Origin: Chloroflexota bacterium
GTDB taxonomy: Bacteria > Chloroflexota > Dehalococcoidia > UBA3495
NCBI GenBank assembly: GCA_022563275.1
Contig: JADFNR010000090.1
Location: 1-14,120, forward strand
Length of the DNA: 14,120 nt
Direction of reading: 5' to 3'
Position 1 is the first letter of the stretch. The number at the start of each line of letters is the position of its first letter. The notes beneath the pieces were generated by a model, which saw only the letters and a list, made by a program, of their open reading frames with translations, ran no database searches and had not been told where the DNA came from. Positions 5,778-12,578 of this stretch are shown one piece after another. A program made the position numbers and the translations under genes.

Positions 5778-5827
5778 CCTCTCCCACGCAACAGAGAGGG
5801 TTAGGTTTCCGATGCATCGGGGAGACT
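5778..5827. repeat. intergenic hairpin repeat, family 1 copy B
   Basis: This is laid out like copy A (4189-4240): a hairpin CCTCTC (5778-5783) with GAGAGG (5794-5799), then TTAGGT, CCGATGCATCGGGG and AGACT. The hairpin arms differ in sequence from copy A but still pair. It is the first of several repeats in the 342-base gap 5748-6089. Confidence 0.65.
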
Positions 5828-5929
5828 TCCCGGCGGAGCCGAAGACGCTCGATGGAATCGGCGCTCGACCTTGCCGGAGGTGAGGGGAACGACTATGAAC
5901 AAGTCATCCGCCACCAATCAGATGCGTTT

Positions 5930-5957
5930 GCGTGGATTCCGGCCTCCGCCGGAATGA
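5930..5957. repeat. GCGTGGATTCC...GGAATGAC repeat, copy 1
   Basis: An 8-bp perfect stem ATTCCGGC/GCCGGAAT (5936-5943 and 5948-5955) has loop CTCC, flanked by GCGTGG and GAC. Similar ATTCC(N)GGAAT intergenic repeats are widespread in bacteria. A second, expanded copy lies at 6045-6079. Confidence 0.7.
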
Positions 5958-5998
5958 CGAACGTGGCGTAGGGGTTGGCTTCAGACAACCATTCCCCG

Positions 5999-6023
5999 TA
6001 GGCGCGGGTTTCCAACCCGCCTA
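5999..6023. repeat. GC-rich hairpin (REP-like)
   Basis: TAGGCGCGGGTT (5999-6010) pairs with AACCCGCCTA (6014-6023) across a 3-base loop, with two unpaired bases in the left arm. This is the GGCGGGTT-type inverted repeat often dispersed in intergenic DNA. Confidence 0.55.
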
Positions 6024-6044
6024 GCTTCGCGTGAGACGGTCTCT

Positions 6045-6079
6045 GCGTGGATTCCCCTTCCGCGGCAGTCCGGAATGAC
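6045..6079. repeat. GCGTGGATTCC...GGAATGAC repeat, copy 2
   Basis: It opens with the same GCGTGGATTCC and closes with the same CCGGAATGAC as the copy at 5930, but the centre is longer and pairs less well. It ends ten bases from the stop of the oxidoreductase gene and could help end that message. Confidence 0.6.
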
Positions 6080-6089
6080 TGGGCCCACC

Positions 6090-7040
6090 CTAATCGGGAA
6101 TCAGGGTCATGACCTCGCGAGAGAACCGCTCCATGTTTTCCTGGAGCTCGGGCACGGTCGCGCCCTGGAAGCCGATGATGAAGTTGGACACGCCCAGGTC
6201 TTGGTATTGGCGCAGGTCGGCCGCTATCTGCTCGGGCCTCCCCTGCATCAAGGGACGGTTGCTGCCGGCGGAGTCGTTGAAGACGATACCGGTGCTGAAG
6301 GTCAGCGACACCGCGTCCTCGGGCCGTCCGGCTTCTACCGTCAGTTTTCGCAACCGGGCGATCTTGCCGGCCAGTTCTTCGGGTTCCAGGATCGCGGGTG
6401 GACGCAGTCCGATGGGCATCCAGCCGTCGCCGTATTTGGCGGCCCGGCGGATGGCTGGGCCGGTATGCCCGCCGATCCAGATGGGCGGGTGGGGTTTCTG
6501 AACCGGCTTGGGCTCGAACCCGGTATCGGAGATCTGGTAATACTTGCCCTGGAAGGACGGGTCATCCTTGGTCCACAGTTCCTTGTAAAGCTGCAGGTAT
6601 TCGTCGGTGACCGCCCCGCGTTCCTTGTAGGTGTCCAGTCCCAAGGCCAGGAATTCTTCTTCCATCCAGCCAACGCCCACGCCCAGGATCAACCGGCCGC
6701 CGGACAGAACGTCCAGGGTGGACAGTATCTTGGCCGTGAGCACCGGGTTGCGGTAGGGGATGATCAGAACGTGGGTGCCCAGCCGCACCCGCTGGGTGCA
6801 GCCGGCGATGAAATTCAGGGCCGCCAGCGGTTCGTAATACGGTTCATCGGGCCGGAAGGTGGCGACGCCGTCGGCGGCGTAGGGGTAGAAGGAGGCTACT
6901 TTCTTGGGCAGTATGATGTGGTCGCTGACCCACACATGGTCGTAGCCCAGGTCTTCGGCCCGTTGGGCCACGCTGCGGAGTTGGTCCGGGCCGGCCATCT
7001 CGCCCCGGCTGGGCAATGAGGTGCCAAAGGTGACTGCCAT
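6090..7040 (-). CDS. LLM-class (luciferase-like) F420-dependent oxidoreductase
   Basis: The 316-residue product matches the luciferase-like monooxygenase fold, closest in pattern to the actinobacterial Rv2161c-type F420 subgroup. Visible landmarks are FGTSLPSRG at the N-terminus, AEDLGYDHVWVSDHI (about 28-42), the core RLILGVGVGWMEEEFLALG (about 116-134) and PHPPIWIGGHTGPAIRRAAKYGDGW. The last is the usual cofactor and barrel-closing segment. Such enzymes use reduced coenzyme F420 or FMNH2 to reduce or oxygenate small organic substrates in the cytosol. The substrate cannot be read from sequence. The start is ATG 7040, with GGAGGA (minus strand, 7051-7046) five bases upstream; the TTG at 7043 is too close to it. 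Its own extended -10 promoter is at 7080-7088. F420 versus FMN preference is inferred. Confidence 0.9.
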   Translation of the reverse strand: MAVTFGTSLPSRGEMAGPDQLRSVAQRAEDLGYDHVWVSDHIILPKKVASFYPYAADGVATFRPDEPYYEPLAALNFIAGCTQRVRLGTHVLIIPYRNPVLTAKILSTLDVLSGGRLILGVGVGWMEEEFLALGLDTYKERGAVTDEYLQLYKELWTKDDPSFQGKYYQISDTGFEPKPVQKPHPPIWIGGHTGPAIRRAAKYGDGWMPIGLRPPAILEPEELAGKIARLRKLTVEAGRPEDAVSLTFSTGIVFNDSAGSNRPLMQGRPEQIAADLRQYQDLGVSNFIIGFQGATVPELQENMERFSREVMTLIPD

Positions 7041-7079
7041 CAAGGTCCTCCATTCACTGCCTGGATTAACGTTGGGGGC

Positions 7080-7088
7080 AGTGTAGCA
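7080..7088 (-). promoter_or_regulatory. extended -10 promoter of the LLM oxidoreductase
   Basis: The minus strand reads TGCTACACT, which fits TGN-TANNNT. Transcription would start about 33 nt before ATG 7040. The -35 region is weak. Confidence 0.5.
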
Positions 7089-7117
7089 GACCTGAAATGT
7101 AATGGCCTAATGACGCA

Positions 7118-7149
7118 GGGGCATCCCGATTCCATCCGGGCCGTGCCCC
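7118..7149 (-). terminator. GC-rich hairpin just after the RDD gene stop
   Basis: GGGGCA (7118-7123) and TGCCCC (7144-7149) enclose a second stem, CCCGAT with ATCCGGG. It starts immediately after the stop codon of the RDD gene on the minus strand. There is no T-run after it, so intrinsic termination is uncertain; it may instead protect the 3' end. Confidence 0.35.
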
Positions 7150-7150
7150 T

Positions 7151-8038
7151 CTAGTTGCGCTTCTTCTTGACCACGTAGGTGCCGGCGAAGTGGTCATGCA
7201 GGCCGCGGTCCTTCGGGTCGCGCACTATCCACAAGTAACCCAGTAGAAGGACTGTACCGCTAGCGTAACCAGCGATAGAGAAGATCAGCGAGAACGCCCC
7301 GGCGAGCAGCAGCATGCTGGGCACCGATTTGGCGACGACTTCCCGGAGAATGACCCGGCGGAGACCGGGAATGGTGCCGTTGTCGTCCACCACAAGGAGT
7401 CCCAAAAGCCTTTTTCCGGGGGTCTGGCCTATCTTGTAGGTGAATCCCACATAGTATGGAATGGTGATCAAGAGGCCCAAGGCGGGAATTTCAACGATCG
7501 CGAAGAGAACTGTGCCTCCCGCCAAAATGATCAAGTTATCTATTATGAACGCGAAGAACCGAGGCAAGAATCCAGGGTATTGGGAGGCTTCACCGACGCC
7601 CTCTTGGTCAGCGCCGCAATTGGGACAGAATTCCACACCCTGCCGGATCCGGGCCCCGCACCGAGGGCAGGGCAAGGTGGCGGCAGGCTTTGGCCACGGG
7701 CCGGTGGGCCGGCCGGGAAGACTGACGGAGTCTTGTTCGCCCTGCCCGTCCGATTCAATGGCCGGGCAAAGCGCACAGGACCTTGTTGATGGGTAATAAT
7801 GCTCCCGGCAAAGGGGCGTAACGCCGCATTTGGTGCAGTGAAGAGCCTCTTCCCGGGCCACCGGAACCCCGCAGGACCGGCAATACGGGATATAGTCGCC
7901 CCCAAGCTCGTAGGAGTCGTGTTCAGGCTGTATGGCGGCGCCGCATTGAACGCATGCCGTGCCGCCGGGGACAACTGCTACTCCGCAGTTTCCGCAGAAC
8001 TGGGTTCCGGACGATTCGCTGGGGTCTCTTTCCGCCAT
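7151..8038 (-). CDS. RDD-family membrane protein with four N-terminal zinc-binding sites
   Basis: This 295-residue protein joins a soluble zinc-ribbon region to an RDD membrane domain. Cys pairs at 15/18 with 30/33, 53/56 with 68/71, and 124/127 with 138/141 are classic CxxC ribbons. A fourth cluster, Cys77, His80, Cys88, Cys91 (CREH...CALC), could hold another zinc. Residues about 108-122 are a Pro-rich linker. The RDD domain starts at FLPRFFAFIIDNLIIL (Arg160, Asp167), continues with GQTPGKRLLGLLVVDDNG, and ends with the typical DRGLHDHFAGTYVV. It has about four hydrophobic segments (163-185, 186-200, 240-258, 259-273). The start is ATG 8038, preceded by AGGAAGG. RDD proteins have been linked to transport in a few cases, but this one's role is unknown. 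It lies upstream of the oxidoreductase on the same strand, with a hairpin between. Confidence 0.88.
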   Translation of the reverse strand: MAERDPSESSGTQFCGNCGVAVVPGGTACVQCGAAIQPEHDSYELGGDYIPYCRSCGVPVAREEALHCTKCGVTPLCREHYYPSTRSCALCPAIESDGQGEQDSVSLPGRPTGPWPKPAATLPCPRCGARIRQGVEFCPNCGADQEGVGEASQYPGFLPRFFAFIIDNLIILAGGTVLFAIVEIPALGLLITIPYYVGFTYKIGQTPGKRLLGLLVVDDNGTIPGLRRVILREVVAKSVPSMLLLAGAFSLIFSIAGYASGTVLLLGYLWIVRDPKDRGLHDHFAGTYVVKKKRN

Positions 8039-8120
8039 CGGCCTTCCTACGTCAAGATACTTCTGAAGCTCTGGTGAAGCTCTGGCCGCACACGACGCAG
8101 GACCTCGCTCATAGACTACT

Positions 8121-8166
8121 ACGAATCCCGGATTTCGGATGCATCGGGACCCCGGACGGGAATGAG
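8121..8166. repeat. intergenic inverted repeat related to families 1 and 3
   Basis: ATTCC-type ends (ACGAATCCCGG ... CGGGAATGAG) surround TTTCGGATGCATCGGG (8133-8148), which matches 15 of 16 bases of the copy B segment 5806-5821. It looks like a hybrid or decayed copy, in the gap between the divergent RDD and mnmA genes. Confidence 0.45.
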
Positions 8167-8171
8167 ATCGG

Positions 8172-8201
8172 TTGTACCGCCTGATTCAGGTGTGCTAGTC
8201 T
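8172..8201 (+). promoter_or_regulatory. promoter of the mnmA-rnhB-yraN operon
   Basis: TTGTAC (8172-8177) lies 18 bases before TAGTCT (8196-8201), which carries an extended TGC, giving TGCTAGTCT. Transcription would start near 8208, about 28 nt before the mnmA ATG. Confidence 0.45.
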
Positions 8202-8235
8202 GGAAATCCAGAGAGCTTTCGGGGAGCATTAAGAG

Positions 8236-9345
8236 ATGCCGGAAAAAGTGGTCGTCGCCATGAGCGGAGGGGTGGATTCTTCCGTTGCCGCTCTGCTGCT
8301 GCAGCAGCAGGGCTACGATGTTGTGGGCGTCACCATGAAGCTCTATAACCTGGACGGCGAGGACCTCCCACCCAATTATCAGGGTTGCTGCACGCTGGAC
8401 GACGTTGAAGACGCCCGCTCCGTTTGCCGCCGTCTGGGCATACCCCACTACGTATTGAACACCCAACGGGAATTCCAGTCTCAGGTGGTGGACTACTTCA
8501 CCTCCGAGTACCAGCTGGGCCGGACGCCCCATCCCTGTATCGCCTGCAACGACAAGATCAAGTTTGGCCACCTGATGGAACGGGCCGCCGCCCTGGAGGC
8601 CGACTACGTCGCCACGGGCCACTACGCCCGCATCGAGCGCGGACCCGATGGCATGGTGCTGAAGAAGGCCGTCGATCCGTCCAAGGACCAGTCGTATGTT
8701 CTATTCGGCATGGGACAGGAACAGTTGGCCCGTACGCTGATGCCGGTGGGAGTCTATCCCAAGAGCGAGATCCGGCGGATGGCCGAGGACGCCGGACTGC
8801 TGATCGCGGCCAAGCCCGACAGCCAAGATATCTGCTTCATCCCTTCGGGGGATTACAAGTCCTTCCTCAAGCAGCGGTTGACCACGGTTCCCGGCGACAT
8901 CGTTGAGCTTGATGGGACGGTGGTGGGCCGGCACGAGGGCATCGAATACTTCACCATCGGACAACGGCGCGGCCTGGGCATCGCCCAAGGAGAGCCCCGG
9001 TTCGTAGTGCGGATCGAGCCTGAGTCCCGCCGGGTGGTCATTGGGCCGGAAGAGGTCCTGATGCGGGATGAGATGCGGTTGTCAGCCGTTAACTATCCCT
9101 TGGGGACCGCGCCCCAGGGGCCGGTGGACGTCACGGTCAAGATCCGTTACAAGTCAAACGAGGCCGCGGCGGTGCTGTACCCCAGCGGCGATGGCGCGAT
9201 TATCCGGTTTGCGCGGCCCCAGAGGTCGGTAACCCCGGGCCAGGCCGCGGTATTCTATCAAGGTGATGTGCTGTTGGGCGGTGGGACCATCGAACCGGGT
9301 GTGAGATCCGGCATGCCAGAGGACCAGCCCGCGGCAACTGCCTAG
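8236..9345 (+). CDS. mnmA: tRNA-specific 2-thiouridylase MnmA
   Basis: MnmA uses ATP to activate U34 of tRNA-Lys, Glu and Gln and then transfers sulfur to give 2-thiouridine. This 369-residue protein has full length. The PP-loop is MSGGVDSS (residues 9-16). The catalytic Cys is in HPCIACN (Cys104), and the second, persulfide-forming Cys is in SQDICFIP (Cys200). GHYARI, SKDQSYVLF and FTIGQRRGLGI are further family landmarks, and a C-terminal beta-barrel domain (about 290-355) completes it. A GGGGAG stretch at 8220-8225 is the likely ribosome-binding site. It heads an operon with rnhB 18 bases downstream and yraN after that. The sulfur donor (an IscS-type desulfurase) is not in the window. The call is secure. 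Confidence 0.97.
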   Translation: MPEKVVVAMSGGVDSSVAALLLQQQGYDVVGVTMKLYNLDGEDLPPNYQGCCTLDDVEDARSVCRRLGIPHYVLNTQREFQSQVVDYFTSEYQLGRTPHPCIACNDKIKFGHLMERAAALEADYVATGHYARIERGPDGMVLKKAVDPSKDQSYVLFGMGQEQLARTLMPVGVYPKSEIRRMAEDAGLLIAAKPDSQDICFIPSGDYKSFLKQRLTTVPGDIVELDGTVVGRHEGIEYFTIGQRRGLGIAQGEPRFVVRIEPESRRVVIGPEEVLMRDEMRLSAVNYPLGTAPQGPVDVTVKIRYKSNEAAAVLYPSGDGAIIRFARPQRSVTPGQAAVFYQGDVLLGGGTIEPGVRSGMPEDQPAATA

Positions 9346-9363
9346 CGTTTAGCGAGGTGGCTG

Positions 9364-10002
9364 ATGCCGGACCTTTCCCTGGAAACTGGTATCCACAGGC
9401 GCGGTGTCAAGTTCGTCGCCGGGGTCGATGAGGCGGGACGAGGCCCCCTGGCCGGACCGGTGGTCGCGGCGGCCGTGATACTTCCCCCCGATCTGACCGG
9501 CTCTGAGCCCTGGCTCCAGTTTCTGGACGATTCCAAAAAGTTGTCTCATGCCCAGCGGGAACGCGCCGTCGATGTGGTCCACGAGCACGCCCTGGCCGTC
9601 GGCGTGGGGATGGTTAGCCCCGAAGACATCGACATCATGGGCATCGGCCGGGCCGCCCTGGCCGCCATGCTCCGGGCCGTGGAACAGCTTCCCTTGAAGC
9701 CTGGGCACCTGCTCTTGGACTTCATCCACGTCCGGAAATGCCCCTACACCTACGACACCATCGTCAAGGGGGACAGCCGCAGCTACTCCATCGCCGCCGC
9801 CTCCAATGTGGCCAAGGTCACCCGGGACCGGCTGATGGTGGAGGCCGAGGAGACCTACCCCGGCTACCACTTCGCCAGGCACAAGGGTTACCCCACCAAG
9901 GCCCATTTCCAGCGGCTGAATGAGCTGGGCCCCTGCCCCATCCACCGCCGGTCATTTGCTCCGGTGGCCCAGGCCAGTATGTTTTTTCACGGTCAAGACT
10001 GA
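9364..10002 (+). CDS. rnhB: ribonuclease HII
   Basis: RNase HII cuts the RNA strand of RNA-DNA hybrids and removes single misincorporated ribonucleotides. The 212-residue length is usual. The DEDD metal-binding residues are all present: Asp22 and Glu23 in GVDEAGRGPLAGPVVAAAV, Asp119 in LLLDF, and Asp137 in KGDSRSYSIAAAS. LDDSKKLS, HKGYPTKAH and the C-terminal GPCPIHRRSFAPV are standard family segments. AGGTG at 9355-9359, just before ATG 9364, gives a good ribosome-binding site. It lies 18 bases after mnmA, and yraN begins two bases past its stop, so the three genes are almost certainly co-transcribed. Confidence 0.97.
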   Translation: MPDLSLETGIHRRGVKFVAGVDEAGRGPLAGPVVAAAVILPPDLTGSEPWLQFLDDSKKLSHAQRERAVDVVHEHALAVGVGMVSPEDIDIMGIGRAALAAMLRAVEQLPLKPGHLLLDFIHVRKCPYTYDTIVKGDSRSYSIAAASNVAKVTRDRLMVEAEETYPGYHFARHKGYPTKAHFQRLNELGPCPIHRRSFAPVAQASMFFHGQD

Positions 10003-10004
10003 AC

Positions 10005-10373
10005 TTGGCCACGCCTCGAGGCCGGCTGGGCCGATGGGGAGAGGAGCATGCCCGCCGCTACCTGGAGGGCAAAGGCTACACGGTGTCGGAGACCAACTAC
10101 CGCAGCCGCTGGGGTGAGGTCGATATCGTTTCCCGCTTGGGCGAGGAATTGGTCTTTGTCGAGGTCAAGACCCGCCGGGGCATCGCATTCGGCACACCGG
10201 AAGAATCAATCACCGCCGCCAAGTCCCAACGCCTGATCGCAACGGCACAGGACTACTTGCAAAAAAACGGTCTGGAGCAGTCTCGATGGCGCATCGACCT
10301 GATAAGCATCCACCTGGATGAGACAGGTAAGCTGCTGGAGGTGAACCACCTGGAGAATGCGGTGGGAGAATGA
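10005..10373 (+). CDS. UPF0102 (YraN) endonuclease-like protein, TTG start
   Basis: This 122-residue protein has the YraN layout: GRLGRWGEEHARRYLEGKGY at the N-terminus, then NYRSRWGEVDIVSR and ELVFVEVKTR. In the latter pair Glu, Asp and the E-x-K triad form a restriction-endonuclease-like (PD-(D/E)xK) site. FGTPEESITAAKSQRL, a helix and RWRIDLISIHL follow. The family is widespread, often lies next to rnhB as here, and its substrate is unproven, although it resembles Holliday-junction nucleases. No ATG or GTG is available; TTG 10005 lies two bases after the rnhB stop and has only a weak ribosome-binding site, so translation by coupling to rnhB is likely. It ends the operon and converges on the lar operon. 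Confidence 0.9.
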   Translation: MATPRGRLGRWGEEHARRYLEGKGYTVSETNYRSRWGEVDIVSRLGEELVFVEVKTRRGIAFGTPEESITAAKSQRLIATAQDYLQKNGLEQSRWRIDLISIHLDETGKLLEVNHLENAVGE

Positions 10374-10412
10374 GGGGAGTCTCGAATGGAAACGGGCTGA
10401 TGGCCAAGACTG

Positions 10413-10511
10413 CTAAAAAGGACCTCCGCCGATACGGACCGACCACAGGACCATGATCACCAACGCGGTCAAGAAAAATGACAGAATCATGCAGCCCCAT
10501 CGTGCGTTCAC
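10413..10511 (-). CDS. candidate 32-residue single-pass membrane peptide after larB
   Basis: On the minus strand a GTG at 10511 opens a 32-codon frame ending in TAG at 10413. Residues about 7-24 are strongly hydrophobic (CMILSFFLTALVIMVLW), preceded by an Arg at position 4 and followed by SVRIGGGPF. That is the profile of a small bitopic membrane protein. An internal ATG gives a 25-residue form. AGG eight bases upstream is a weak ribosome-binding site. It starts 37 bases past the larB stop on the same strand, so it could be the last gene of the lar operon. No homologue is known to me, and a frame this short can arise by chance. The rest of the 175-base gap between yraN and larB shows nothing else. 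Confidence 0.35.
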   Translation of the reverse strand: MNARWGCMILSFFLTALVIMVLWSVRIGGGPF

Positions 10512-10548
10512 AGAAGCAACCTATGTTTCAATCGCCAGGTAACCACGT

Positions 10549-11319
10549 TCAGCGATCGGAGCCCTGTTCGCCACCGGAGGTATCCGCCCCAACGCAGTTA
10601 GTCAGGGCGGCCATGTGGCCGGCGCCGAAGCCGTTGTCGATGTTGACCACCGCCACGCCTGGGGCGCAGCTATTCAGCATGCTGAGCAGTGGGGCCAGGC
10701 CGTCGAAGCTGGCGCCGTAGCCGGTGCTGGTGGGCACCGCGATCACCGGGACCGAAACCAGACCCGCGACCACCCCCACCAGGGCGGCATCCATGCCCGC
10801 CACCACCACCAGCACCCGCGCTTTCCGCAGCTCCGGTAACTGGTCCAGCAGCCGGTGCAGACCGGCCACCCCAACGTCGCTCACCATGGTGACATCGTTG
10901 CCCATGAGCGACGCCGTCAGCGCCGCTTCTTCGGCCACGGGCAGGTCGGCGGTGCCGGCGGTCACCACGGTTATGCCCTCTTTCAGGGGCGTTGCCTGGG
11001 GTTCGGGGACCACGATGGCCTTGGGCAGTTGGTGAAACTCGGCTTCGGGCGTGTCTTGGAGCACCGCTTGGTAGGTTTCCTGGTCCGATTTCGTCACCAA
11101 CACCGGATGGCCCCGTCCCTTCATCGCGCTGACGATCATGGCCACCTGTTCCGGCGTCTTGCCCTTGCCAAAGATGACCTCGGGCCAGCCGGTCCGCAGG
11201 GCCCGGTGGTGGTCCAACTTGGCGAACCCGATGTCTTGGTACGGCAGGTCGCGCAACTGCTCGATGGCGGCATCCACGGACTCGCCGTTCTCTTTGAACC
11301 TGAGCAGAAGCTCCCGCAA
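10549..11319 (-). CDS. larB: nickel-pincer cofactor biosynthesis protein LarB
   Basis: LarB carboxylates nicotinic acid adenine dinucleotide at pyridine C5 and hydrolyses it, giving the biscarboxylated mononucleotide precursor of the nickel-pincer cofactor. The sequence has the conserved LPYQDIGFAKLDHHRALRTG (about 25-44) and VIFGKGKTPEQ. The PurE-like C-terminal half has TAGTADLPVAEEA (120-132), GMDAALVGVVAGL, PTSTGYGASF (196-205) and NIDNGFGAG (226-234). Length (256) is normal. The start is odd: TTG 11319 is the only standard candidate, but AGGAGG (minus strand, about 11346-11341) lies 21 bases upstream and stands at ideal distance from an in-frame ATC at 11334. That would add five residues. 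It follows larC by 45 bases. Confidence 0.93.
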   Translation of the reverse strand: MRELLLRFKENGESVDAAIEQLRDLPYQDIGFAKLDHHRALRTGWPEVIFGKGKTPEQVAMIVSAMKGRGHPVLVTKSDQETYQAVLQDTPEAEFHQLPKAIVVPEPQATPLKEGITVVTAGTADLPVAEEAALTASLMGNDVTMVSDVGVAGLHRLLDQLPELRKARVLVVVAGMDAALVGVVAGLVSVPVIAVPTSTGYGASFDGLAPLLSMLNSCAPGVAVVNIDNGFGAGHMAALTNCVGADTSGGEQGSDR

Positions 11320-11364
11320 ACGTTCTTCTTGGATGTTGTTCCTCCTCGGTGGGGGCGCCGTCGC

Positions 11365-12576
11365 CTAGAGCAGTTGCCGCCTGGCCTGTTCGGCCACTAA
11401 TTGGTAGACCTCTTGGAAAGGCCTCCCAGTTTCCAGGGCGATCCGGCGGACCTCGTCGGGCTCCGGGGCTGCGCTGACAGCAGTACCGTCTAGGATCTTG
11501 ATCTTTACGCTTATCGTACCCAGGTCGGTTTCCACTTTGACCATCTGCCGGTCCGCCACATACCGGTCAACCAAGCGGGTGCGGATGCCAAGGGTGGGGG
11601 TCTCGCGCAGGATCACTTCTGACGCCTCCCGCTCCTTGTCTCTGGGCACCAGGGCTGAAAGTATGGCGCCCGGCCGGTTCTTCTTCATCTGGATGGGCGT
11701 GGTCCAGACATCCAGGGCGCCGATGGCGAACAGCCTTTCTTGGGTGTAGCCCAGCACCAGGCCGGACACATCGTCCAGATTGGTTTCCAACAGGACAACC
11801 TGGTCTGATCGCGCCCCAGGCCCTGCCTCGGCCGGTGCACCTTCGGTTTGGGGCGTCTCGCCCAGCCAGACCCGCAGCGCGTTGGAAAACTCGGCCGGGT
11901 CCTTGGTCCCTAGTCCGATGCCGACGCGGTCCACGGTGAAAGCGGGTCGGCCGAAGGCGGCCAATGTGGTGATCAGGGCCGCTCCCGTGGGCGTGGTGAG
12001 TTCACCGGCCTTGTCGTACATCGGGTTGTCGCCCACCACCGGCGCACCCGCGGCTGCGATGAGCTCCAAAGTGGCGGGAGCCGGGTTTGAATATCCGCCC
12101 GCCCGGCGTGGGGGACTGGCGTTCCCGAGGACCAGCGGCGCGGAGTGGATCTCCGCCACTTCCAGGTATTCAAATCCGATGGCGGAACCGACCACATCGA
12201 CCAGGGTGTCCACGCTGCCCAGTTCTTCCAGTTCCAAGAGGTCCTGGGTTTCGCCGTGGACCCGGCATTCGGCCGTCCACAACGCCTTCAAGACCTCACA
12301 GGACCGGTCGATCACGGGCTTTGGCAGGCTGCTGCCCTCGACGGTTTCCAGCAACTGCTTTGGCGAGTAGCGGGTCTTGTCTTCCAAGTCGACTTTCAGG
12401 TAGGTCCCCCGCATCTCGCAGCGGGTCTCCTGGCGCGCCTCCAGCCGGTAGCCGCCGACGTTCAGCTTGCCAAGCTCGGCTTCCAGGTGTTCGATGGGCA
12501 TGCCCAGGTCGGTCAGGGCGCCAAGCATCATGTCGCCGCTGGCGCCGCCGATGGGCTGGATATAGGCGATCCGCAT
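11365..12576 (-). CDS. larC: nickel insertion protein LarC, single uninterrupted gene
   Basis: LarC is the CTP-dependent cyclometallase that inserts nickel into the thiolated pyridinium nucleotide. The ATG at 12576 gives 403 residues starting MRIAYIQPIGGASGDM, whose GGASGDM motif (10-16) marks the family. ELGSVDTLVDVVGSAIGFEYL, NPAPATLELIAAAGAP, ELTTPTGAALIT, VVLLETNLDDVSG and RPGAILSALVPRD are further landmarks. In Lactiplantibacillus plantarum larC is split by a programmed frameshift; here one frame covers both halves. The usual FHEVG-x-VDS stretch reads LEELGSVDT, so its His is absent. The His-rich nickel-binding loop seen in many LarC proteins between the halves is not present either; the linker (about 255-275) is Glu/Ala/Pro/Gly-rich. 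It starts two bases after the larE stop. Confidence 0.94.
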   Translation of the reverse strand: MRIAYIQPIGGASGDMMLGALTDLGMPIEHLEAELGKLNVGGYRLEARQETRCEMRGTYLKVDLEDKTRYSPKQLLETVEGSSLPKPVIDRSCEVLKALWTAECRVHGETQDLLELEELGSVDTLVDVVGSAIGFEYLEVAEIHSAPLVLGNASPPRRAGGYSNPAPATLELIAAAGAPVVGDNPMYDKAGELTTPTGAALITTLAAFGRPAFTVDRVGIGLGTKDPAEFSNALRVWLGETPQTEGAPAEAGPGARSDQVVLLETNLDDVSGLVLGYTQERLFAIGALDVWTTPIQMKKNRPGAILSALVPRDKEREASEVILRETPTLGIRTRLVDRYVADRQMVKVETDLGTISVKIKILDGTAVSAAPEPDEVRRIALETGRPFQEVYQLVAEQARRQLL

Positions 12577-12578
12577 GC

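Noticed and set aside
6075..7019. 314-codon open frame on the plus strand opposite the oxidoreductase
   Set aside because: It is the antisense of a strongly conserved LLM oxidoreductase with good start signals. The translated product has no recognisable motif, and long antisense frames are usual in high-GC DNA.
8065..8086. Tandem GAAGCTCTGGT/GAAGCTCTGGC upstream of the RDD gene
   Set aside because: Two 11-base units only, with no promoter or structure relation that I can support. It may be a chance slip duplication.
10402..10543. Two tiny plus-strand frames (17 and 29 codons) overlapping at ATGA after yraN
   Set aside because: Neither has a ribosome-binding site or a recognisable feature, and they lie opposite the more protein-like small membrane frame.
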